64,000 nucleotides of DNA from Pectobacterium aroidearum. GTDB lineage: Bacteria; Pseudomonadota; Gammaproteobacteria; Enterobacterales; Enterobacteriaceae. The position numbers and the translations under genes were made by a program. The stretch covers positions 2,294,001 to 2,358,000 of the forward strand of contig NZ_CP166097.1 in the NCBI RefSeq assembly GCF_041228105.1, written 5' to 3'. Of the stretch, positions 10,246-19,000 are shown in pieces. A model generated the notes under the pieces. That model did no database searches and was not told the DNA's origin. It saw only the letters and a program-made list of their open reading frames with translations. Every line of letters starts with the position of its first letter. Position 1 is the stretch's first letter.

Positions 10246-10262
10246 TTGGCATGCTTATTGAT
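10246..10262 (+). promoter_or_regulatory. Sigma54 promoter of pspABC
   Basis: TTGGCAT-N5-TTGAT: the -24 GG (10248-10249) and -12 element are separated by the required 10 nt, closely resembling the E. coli pspA promoter. It lies 91 nt before pspA; the AT-rich DNA upstream (10150-10240) fits IHF and PspF sites. Confidence 0.85.
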
Positions 10263-10352
10263 ATACCTATAGGGAGATCGCGACTGGCTCGGCTGGTCAC
10301 GGTGATAAATCAGGCGTAATCAGACGCTGGAAATCATGAAGAGGATGTAATT

Positions 10353-11018
10353 ATGGGTATTTTTTCTCGTTTTGCCGACATCGTGAACGCCAACATCAAT
10401 TCATTGCTGGATAAAGCTGAAGATCCGCAGAAATTGGTGCGGCTGATGATTCAGGAAATGGAAGATACGCTGGTTGAAGTGCGTTCAACCTCGGCGCGGG
10501 CGTTGGCAGAAAAGAAACAGATTGCCCGCCGTATTGAACAAGCGCATGGTCAGCAAGATCAGTGGCAGGAAAAAGCCGAGCTGGCACTGCGTAAAGATAA
10601 AGACGATTTGGCCCGTGCGGCGCTGATTGAAAAGCAGAAACTGACTGACCTGATCGCCGTATTGCAGCATGAAGCCGAAAGCGTGGATGAAACACTGGAG
10701 CGCATGAAGCGTGAAATCGGCGAGCTGGAAAACAAATTAAGTGAAACCCGCGCTCGCCAGCAGGCACTGACGCTGCGTCATCAGGCTGCGGCATCGTCGC
10801 GTGATGTGCGCCGCCAGTTGGACAGCGGTAAGCTGGACGAAGCGATGGCGCGTTTCGATCAGTTTGAACGCCGCATCGACACGATGGAAGCGGAAGCGGA
10901 AAGCCACGGTCTGGGGAAACAAAAATCGCTGGATCAGCAGTTTGCCGAGCTGAAAGCGGACGATGAAATCAGCGCGCAGTTGGCGGCGCTTAAAGCTAAA
11001 GTTAAGCCAGCAGAGTAA
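10353..11018 (+). CDS. pspA: PspA, membrane-stress effector and PspF inhibitor
   Basis: Peripheral inner-membrane protein of the PspA/IM30/ESCRT-III-like family that stabilises damaged membranes and inhibits PspF. 221 residues, nearly all predicted coiled coil, starting [20 protein letters not shown] with the amphipathic N-terminal helix that binds lipid; many heptads of Glu/Lys/Arg/Gln follow. Good ribosome site (AGAGGATG region). First gene of the sigma54-driven operon. Confidence 0.96.
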   Translation: MGIFSRFADIVNANINSLLDKAEDPQKLVRLMIQEMEDTLVEVRSTSARALAEKKQIARRIEQAHGQQDQWQEKAELALRKDKDDLARAALIEKQKLTDLIAVLQHEAESVDETLERMKREIGELENKLSETRARQQALTLRHQAAASSRDVRRQLDSGKLDEAMARFDQFERRIDTMEAEAESHGLGKQKSLDQQFAELKADDEISAQLAALKAKVKPAE

Positions 11019-11097
11019 TAAACGCGTAGATGCCATCGGATGGCTGTCGTTAGAAAACGGCAGCCACCCGCGTGCGAATAATAACTAAGGAGACACA

Positions 11098-11322
11098 ATG
11101 AGTGCGTTGTTTCTTGCCATTCCGCTGACCATTTTCATGTTGTTTGTGGCGCCGATATGGCTTTGGCTACATTACAGCCAGCGTAAAAACAGTGCTCAAC
11201 TGGGACAAAACGATATGCAACGTCTGACACGCTTAACGGAAGAGTCCAACCGCATGCGTGAGCGTATCAGAGCACTGGAAGATATTCTGGATGCAGAACA
11301 CCCGGATTGGAGAAAATCGTAA
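11098..11322 (+). CDS. pspB: PspB, phage shock protein B
   Basis: 74-residue inner-membrane protein: one N-terminal transmembrane helix (about residues 3-23) and a cytoplasmic helical tail with RLTEESNRMRERIRALEDIL that forms a coiled coil. With PspC it senses membrane stress and draws PspA off PspF. Ribosome site AAGGAG. Its stop codon overlaps the pspC start by one base. Confidence 0.95.
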   Translation: MSALFLAIPLTIFMLFVAPIWLWLHYSQRKNSAQLGQNDMQRLTRLTEESNRMRERIRALEDILDAEHPDWRKS

Positions 11323-11687
11323 TGAAAAATACGTGGTCAGGTAAAACGTTATACCGCATACCGGAAGAAGGCATGCTGAAAGGGGTTTGTGCTGGTTTAG
11401 CGCGTTATTTTGACGTGCCGGTGAAGCTCCTGCGGATAATCGTGGTGCTGTCGATGTTTTTCGGCCTGTTCTTTTTCACTATCGTGGCTTACATCATTCT
11501 GACGTTTATGCTCGATCCGGCTCCGGCGGGAATGGGATTTGAGGATGAAAAAACGGCCCGCACACCCAGCCAACTGCTGAATGAGGCGGATGCGACATTG
11601 CAGGCCAGCGAACAGCGCCTGCGCAGCATTGAGCGCTATGTCACCTCGGATACGTTTGGCGTTCAGAACCGCTTTCGTCACCTGTAA
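11322..11687 (+). CDS. pspC: PspC, phage shock protein C
   Basis: 121-residue inner-membrane regulator: the PspC domain begins LYRIPEEGMLKGVCAGLARY, followed by a hydrophobic segment near residues 42-66 and a soluble tail. The ATG at 11322 overlaps the pspB stop (TAATG) and is preceded by GGAG, which decides the start over an in-frame ATG five codons upstream. No pspD, pspE or pspG follows, so the operon is pspABC only. Confidence 0.95.
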   Translation: MKNTWSGKTLYRIPEEGMLKGVCAGLARYFDVPVKLLRIIVVLSMFFGLFFFTIVAYIILTFMLDPAPAGMGFEDEKTARTPSQLLNEADATLQASEQRLRSIERYVTSDTFGVQNRFRHL

Positions 11688-11712
11688 TTTGTCATCAGTT
11701 ATACGCTTTCGC

Positions 11713-11757
11713 TGACGTTATCCACCGTACGACTTGTGTCGAGAGTGGATAACGTCA
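11713..11757. terminator. Long hairpin after pspC, likely bidirectional terminator
   Basis: Perfect 13-bp arms (11713-11725 TGACGTTATCCAC and 11745-11757 GTGGATAACGTCA) with a 19-nt loop, lying between the convergent pspC and a lipoprotein gene. The following T-run (TTTTTC, 11762-11767) favours termination of psp transcription. Confidence 0.55.
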
Positions 11758-11779
11758 CGCTGCTTTTTCGCTGCAATCT

Positions 11780-12340
11780 CTATGATCCGATCCCACTATG
11801 CATCGGGTGCCAGCCATTTCCTTCTTTCGCGCTGTAGCGCACATTCTGTAGCGGTACCAGTTTCCACTGACCATTACTGTCCTTCACGATTTCGCTGGCA
11901 TGCGCGCGGCACTGGTAATTCAAGGTATCGGCTTCCAACTGGAACTGATAATTTTTGCCTTTTTCTGGAATAAAGCGAGTGGTGATCAGGCATGAGTATT
12001 TACTTTCAACATAAACGTTGACTATCGCGGTTTCAACGCCTGCTACTAATGGTGTTTCGTAGTAGTCGATATCGTATTTTTCTCCGGATACTTTTGGCAT
12101 TCCGCGATCCTGGGTGTTTTGTAAAACCCATTCACTGGAACGAATAAGACCGCCAGTGCGTTTACCGTTTAATGTCTGGTAGATACTTGTCTGTTCGGTA
12201 TTATCTACGATGCGTACCCACGGGGAGTCAGTTTTTTCAGCTGGTGGGATAAAAAAGGAATTATTCGGCATGATGGAGCAGCCTGAAGCTAAAATAGTTA
12301 TCGCAGCAAGGTTGGTTAGTTGTACAAATTTCACTTTCAT
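11780..12340 (-). CDS. Hypothetical lipoprotein next to the CDI locus
   Basis: 186 residues with a type II signal peptide: MKVKFVQ, hydrophobic stretch, lipobox LASGC (Cys near residue 21). The mature part has scattered beta-like segments and three further Cys residues (YSCL, YQCR and the lipid Cys aside). No family recognised. It lies downstream of cdiI in the same orientation but beyond the cdiI terminator, so it is probably a separate unit. Whether it relates to CDI immunity is unknown. Confidence 0.65.
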   Translation of the reverse strand: MKVKFVQLTNLAAITILASGCSIMPNNSFFIPPAEKTDSPWVRIVDNTEQTSIYQTLNGKRTGGLIRSSEWVLQNTQDRGMPKVSGEKYDIDYYETPLVAGVETAIVNVYVESKYSCLITTRFIPEKGKNYQFQLEADTLNYQCRAHASEIVKDSNGQWKLVPLQNVRYSAKEGNGWHPMHSGIGS

Positions 12341-12410
12341 TTCCTCGATACTGGACTATTCAAATCATCTAGTGAAAGGGGAGAATAATATCTAAACGTT
12401 TTATTCAATC

Positions 12411-12445
12411 AGAGTAAAAATAAGCCTCAGCATTATGCTGAGGCT
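12411..12445 (-). terminator. Terminator of the cdi operon
   Basis: On the minus strand AGCCTCAGC-ATAAT-GCTGAGGCT (9-bp perfect stem) is followed by TTATTTTTA. It lies directly after the immunity gene. Confidence 0.85.
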
Positions 12446-12451
12446 ACACGA

Positions 12452-13060
12452 TTATTCACTGTACATTTTGGGGAAGTAGTCGTTAACTCTGTCGTTATCG
12501 AATAGTCGATCTGTTGTGAAATCGGCTACGTCTGATACTGCAATGCCGTGACGCAGCTCGCTGGGGAAATCGTTTATTGAGCCGTAAACTGTAGGAATTA
12601 AGAATCTGAAATAATCCCCCATTTTCGTTTCGCCATCATAGCCAGCAAGATAATCTTCACCCTCATAGCTGCCCTCAATGCCCTGATAGACAAAGAATCC
12701 TTTTACTGAAGGTACATTATATTCCCCGAGTTTATGTTCATGCCCGGAACGTTCTGTTAGCCATTGATCAAATTCTTCCCGGTTAGCCATATGGCTAAAC
12801 CTTAACCCCGAATAGAGGTCAGACACAGTCTGCCCACATTTATTCTCGGGATAGTCGGTAAAGTGTTCTGATTCTTCCCATAAAAACTCATTTAACTGAT
12901 CGAGTAATAATTCGGCATTATCGATAGATAAAAGCGCTTTCGGCAGATCACCAAAGCAGTTATTAACCATAACGGCAATTTTCCCATGCTTGTCCATCGC
13001 AAACCAGGTGAAAATTGTACCGAATTCAGGTTTCCAGTTTATGTTTAAGGTATTCATCAT
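12452..13060 (-). CDS. cdiI: Putative CdiI immunity protein
   Basis: 202-residue acidic soluble protein without signal peptide or membrane segment, as expected for a cytosolic immunity protein. Its ATG shares one base with the cdiA stop, and a ribosome site (AAAGGAAA) lies inside the end of cdiA, so toxin and antidote are coupled. No immunity family recognised with confidence; the role is inferred from position. It should be specific for the deaminase-like tip of the adjacent CdiA. A second ATG follows immediately, so the start may be one codon later. Confidence 0.72.
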   Translation of the reverse strand: MMNTLNINWKPEFGTIFTWFAMDKHGKIAVMVNNCFGDLPKALLSIDNAELLLDQLNEFLWEESEHFTDYPENKCGQTVSDLYSGLRFSHMANREEFDQWLTERSGHEHKLGEYNVPSVKGFFVYQGIEGSYEGEDYLAGYDGETKMGDYFRFLIPTVYGSINDFPSELRHGIAVSDVADFTTDRLFDNDRVNDYFPKMYSE

Positions 13061-16000
13061 TATTTTCCTTTAGGCCATGTTACCTGGCAATTTTCGCAAG
13101 GTTTTATGACCGATTCAGGTGTCACTGTACCTGCGTCGTACACCGCTCTTGGCCTGACGGCATCCGTGAATTTAACATTTTCCGGAGATACGCCCTGACG
13201 AACCAGTTGGTCTGCTGCGGAAACTTCAGCACAGGCTCCTGCTTTGTTCTTACAAAAACTCGTAAACTCACCGATTTTGACGCCTAACTGTTTTTCAATG
13301 TAGGCAACAGTTTTAGGATCCAGTGCATCTGCTGTGATACTGGCATTACTGCTTCCTACCGCGGTTTTACCTGTCACTGGGTCATAGGCGCCAACCATGG
13401 TGGCGGTTTTATTCGCCTGGGTTTTCGACGGGAAGCTCTTGATTTTATCCAGCAGATCTTGCTGCGCCTGTGCTGCAACTTTATCTGCCTGATTTAAAAC
13501 ATTCCCTTTCCCTGTACCTGCCTGAGTTTTTTGTACGACTTTATTGAACACCATGCCAGAAGCAAATTTTACAACGTCCTGCGCCGATGCACCATTATCG
13601 TATAGGCTCAGTATGCCATTGATATCTACAGGTGTTAGGGCTGAGCTAATGATATCGTTTTTCAGTGCCAGCTCACGGATTTTCTCATCGCTCAGTCCCT
13701 GTGCTTTCCATTCGGCAAGTTGTTCACTGCCCTTAATAGCGGCGACATACGGATTGCCAGCGACGCCCATTGGTGTCCAGTCAATGCCTGTCTGCGTATA
13801 GATGTCACCGATGAATCCAGAGTAATCAGAATCTAGCTGGCCCTGTCGCGCACCATACATCATCGTTCTGGCATAATCTGTTACGAGATAGCCGAACTCA
13901 TCAGCCGTTATTGCCCCAGATTTATACATCGCGACCAGCTTTTCGCCTGCTTCTTTTTCCAATTTACGGTACTCATTGCGGATATCGGTCTGGCATTTAC
14001 CATTAGAGCCACAGGCAGTAAAGCGTTCCTGCAGTTCATCCATACCACCGATACCCGCGGCTTTGAGTTTTTCATACAGCGCGCGACCTTCTTTACTCAG
14101 TTTCTCAACGCCGTACTTATTGGACAGCAGGTTATAATCAACGGCATTTTTACCTGCATCATGTCCTGCTACCGCGCCTGCAGAAGAATCGCTCGCCAGG
14201 CCTGCCGCCATGGTTGCTGCCAGAGACGCCAGATTACTGACTTTCGCCCGCTCATCATCAGTCAGTGACTCAACCGTTCTGTTTGGATAGAGATAGTTGA
14301 CGATAGCGCGTGCCGCCAGTTCACCTCCCGCCGCACCGACTGCACCCGCAGTGGCGTTTGAACCAGAAAGCTCGGCCACCACGCCGCCAACGATGGCGTG
14401 ACCAATGGCATTTGCCGCGATCTGCCCGGCGGTTGGATTGTCACTATTTTGCAGGGTTAAATCGCGCACCGAGCTTGACAGATAAGGTGCAGCGCCCTGA
14501 GCCAGCGCTTTCAGTGGATCACCACCCGCCAGTGCAGTGATGGCTGCCGCTGCGGCACGAATACCTTTTTCCAGGTCGCCACCTGCCTTATACTGCTCGC
14601 TGATATCTTTATAAGCCGCAGTATTCTGCACGCGGTCCCAGTACTCTTTGCGCGTCTCTTTCGTCTTATCCCACTCACCCGCAGCTTCGATCCCGGCACT
14701 GTTCGCCATGATCTGCCCTTGGGTAAGGGTGATATCCACGCCCTGATTAACAACGTCGCCAATTAACCGCAACTGGCTCAGACGCTGCTGTTCCTTCGCC
14801 TTATCAAAGATTGGGCTGATGCTTTGATTCGCATGCTCAACATCGCGGCTCAGTTCGCTGACATCCTGCTGCTGGTTCGCCTTGTCACGGATAATCAGCG
14901 ATCCCGGCGAAACGGCGGCATAAGTCGTACCGGAAGCATTCCCATCGCTGCCATCCGCTCCCAGACCATTAGCCGCCAGATTCTGTACGGCATTTTTCAG
15001 CAGATCCTGTGCGCCCAGCCCGCCAGTGCTGATGCCGACGCTGCTGTGCGATACCTCAAACTCGGCACTGTTTTCGATATTGCTGAAGCCCAGCGTGCCG
15101 GTGTCGAGACGGTTTTTATCTTCGCTGGCGGTGCTGCCAATCACTGCGCCATCCAGCTGTGTGTGGTTACCGACGGTGATATCTAAGCCGCCATCACCAG
15201 CGAAGATACCGGTCTGCTCCTGCACACTGTTATAGGTGCTGTGGATCTTATCTTTCGCTACGTTGGCGCTGACGCTGCCAGTCATGCTGCCAAAGGTAAA
15301 GCTGGCACCTGCTGAGCTGTTCTTCTGCTTCGAGTCGTAGTTATTAACGTCCTGCTCACTTTGAAGCGTCAGGTTACGGCCGACATTCGCCACCACCTGG
15401 TCGGCGCTCAGCTGTGCGCCGCGCAGGGTGGTGTCACGTCCGCTGTTAACCGTCAGCTTATTACCGGCGTCGACGGTGGTTTCGGTATGCGTCAGGCCAT
15501 CGCCATTTTCGTTACCGGAACCTTTACTGGCGTTAGCAAACACACTGATCCCCGCGCCGCCCTGACCAGCGCCGATGCTCACGCCGATGCCGCCACCGCT
15601 GCTGCTGTTTTTACCGGTCTGCAGTTGGGTATTCTGCGCCGACAGCAGGTTGATATCGCGGTTCGCTGACAGCAGCACATCGTTACCCGCTTTCAACTGG
15701 CTGCCGCCAATCGTCAGATCGCCATCGGTGCCATTTTCTGAACCGGTCGCTACCAGGTTGATATTGTTGCCCGCCTGCACGGTACTGCCGGAAGCGTTAA
15801 CCGCTTCACTGTGGCTCTCGCTCTTCGACTTCGAGGTGCTCAGCGACAGGCTGACGCCAATGGCGTTCTGATCGGTAGTGCTCTGTGCTGCCAGTACCGC
15901 TGCCTGAGCGGCCTGTACGCCTGCCAGACCTGATTTCAGCTTTTGCAGCGATGCCATACGGCCATCCTGCTGCTCATCGGCGGCTTTCGCGCTGGTGTAA

Positions 16001-19000
16001 GCGGCATTAATAGCGCTGCCGATCGCGCCGGACAGCGCCAGCGTCAGACCCGTCTGTTTACGCTCGTAAGTGGTATCGGTGGTGCTCTGGTTATTCGCAG
16101 CATCAATGGTGATATTGTTCGCCACCATATTGATGTCGTTACCGGCGATCACATCAGAGCCTTGCACGGCGATATTATTGCCCGCCACCAGACTGGTATC
16201 GCCATCGACGCTGCCCAGCGTGCTGTTGTTGTGGGTCAGTGCCGCAGTATCGGAGGTCGAACTCTCTTTAATCGAACCAACAAAGAAGCCAATGCCGCCG
16301 CTGCTCATCAGGCCTGACTTGGTGGTTTTTTTCATCGACCAGCTGTCGCGGCTCTCTTCCGCCGCCGTGACGTTGAGGTCATTACCGGCACGCAGCGCCA
16401 GATCCCGATCCGCCGCCACATCGCTGCCGGTGATATTCAGGTTGTTACCCGCGCTGACGGAGATATTTTCCCCGCCCAGACTGCTGCCGTTTGCCAGCGT
16501 GGCATCGTAACCGGCGCGGGTGGTAGTGGTGCGTTTCGACAGGAAGCCGGAACCTTTCACCTTCGAATTCATATCCAGATATTCCTGGCTGCTGGCGCTG
16601 CCGAGGTTGATATCATTGGTGGCGGTCAGTGCAAGCTGCCGATCGGCATTCAGTTTTGCCGCTTGGGCGTTAATATTATTGCCGGCATTCAGCGAGATAT
16701 TGCCGTCGCTGGTGACTTCACTGCCCTGTGCCTGAGTCAGCGTCTGCGTGATGTGGTTATCTTTATCCCACACCACCTTGTCGCTACTGCCGGTGGTGAC
16801 GGTGGTCATATTGATATCGCGGTTAGCAGCGATCTGCGTCTGGCTGTTTTCACCGGAGCTGACCACCTGCGCGGCCTGCAGATTGACATCACGGCCTGCC
16901 TGCAGCAGCAGTTTGCCATCGTCACCCTGCACATACATGCCTGCCACTCGGTCGATATTGTCGCGGCTGAAGCGGTTACTGCCGTTCTGACTTTCCGCGT
17001 GGTTAGTCTCGCTGGCAACGGTGATATCGCGTCCGGCCTGCGCTAGCAGGGTATTAGTGGCACGCACCGTGCCGCCAGTGTTAGTGATATCGTTGGTCGC
17101 CTGCAGCGACACGGATTTACCAGCAATAATGCCGCCGACGTTAACGATATCGTCGCCGGAAACACTAACCAGCTGTGTGGCGCTGATGCGTCCGCTGTTC
17201 AGCATGCCGCCGCTGATGCCAATGCTAACGTTCTTACCGGCCAGCAACGCACCGCTGCCGTCCATATCGCCTTGCTGCACCTGTGCATACACCTGCGGTA
17301 CCAGCACGCGCTGAGTCGTGCCATTCGGCATCTTCACATCCTGCGCCACCAGCCACACCATATCCTGGGTGATCTGTTTCATCTGTTCGGCAGTGAGCGC
17401 CACGCCCGGCACCAGGTTGAATGTCTTCGCGAAGCTGACACCCGCTTCCATCAGGCCCTTATACTGCTCTTCATCGCTGGTGTAGTCGGCGAGATAGCGC
17501 TGGCCGACCAGCTCAACGATCTGCTCGCGCACTAGACGTTGTTCATAGAAACCATCGCCGAGGCGTTTTTGCGTGATCGACGGATCGGTCTGCAGCTGGC
17601 TCAGCATATAGTCGGAGCTCAGCCAGGCTCTCTGATTGGTGAAGCGCGGATCGGTTTCGATCAGATAGCTGCTGGTGGCATCCGGCAGGGTGGTGAACAG
17701 GCTGCCGGTTGGCAGGGAAGCATCCGGCGTCATGGAACGAATCACATCGGTGTTCTGTCCGGCCACTTCCACGCGCTGCGTGGCATACTCAGCCAGCGAT
17801 GGTACGCTGCTGGTTGCCTGAGTATTCTCCTTCATCACGCTCGGGCTGAGGTTGATGGACTGAATTTCCGTTGGCGGTGTATAGGCTGAAGCGCGTGCTT
17901 TCTGGCTGTCTTTGCCTTTTTTATGGATACGATCCCATTCGATGACCTGACCGACTTTTTCCGTCAGTTTCTGGCCAGTGACTTCGGTATTCACCAGTTC
18001 CTTCACCGCCGTCAGCAGGGTGCCACCGGCAATAATCTGGCTCTTGTCGTTCAGCAACTTATCGCCGGAGAGTGAAATCTGACCGCCCGCGATGATTTTC
18101 GCCGGGTCGCTCTGGGTGATCTGCTCTTCGCTGATGGTCTTGGTATAGCTGTACTGATAGTAATGGTCGCGACCACACACCACGCCTTCGATACAGATAT
18201 GGCGCACTTCATCTTTGTAGAAGCTGATGTTGTAGTCGTCAGGGCTGTAGTGGACGCCATTCCTCAGGTCCACCACCATGTACTCCTCTTTCTGCTGCTG
18301 GGACAACTGCACCATACTGGTGACGAAGTTGTCATTGATATTGTTCAGCGCGGTGAAGCTCAGCGCCATATTGCCCACAGATTCGATAGTCGAACTGTGG
18401 TTGTTTATTTCGCCTGCTTTGCCGGTCGCCAGTGCGTCCGCATCCAGCGCGCCGCCGATGGCCATATCACCATTGCTGTAGATCAGGGAGTGGTCGCGGT
18501 TATTCAGCGTACCGATGCCCAGATCCAGACGCTGACGCGCCGCGATGGTGGCGCTGCTGTTATTTTCCGCCAGGTTATTCAACGTCGTTGCGCCGATCGC
18601 CAGTCCGTCGCCATAAATACGGCCGGTGCCGACATTGTTGACGGTGCTGGCGTTGATACGGGTCAGCACGCCGTCGATCAGGCCGCGGTTGTTCAGCGTA
18701 TCGCTGGCGTTCAGCGTGGTCTGCTGGGAACTCAGTTCGCCAGTGGTCTGGTTGTCGATGTTGCTGGCCTGCACATTCAGCTTACCGCCTGCGCCAAGCA
18801 GCGCCGTGTTGATCAGGCTGTTGTTAACATTCAGCGTCAGATCGCCGTTCGCCAGCGTTTTGCCGGTGTTGCTGAAGCCGTCGGCGAAGCTGAGATCCAT
18901 ATCGCCAAGCGACAGAATTTCACCGCTGCCATTAATCTCGCGACCGCGGAAGATCAACTGCTGACCTGCCACCAGACGGCCACCTTCATTGCTGATACGC

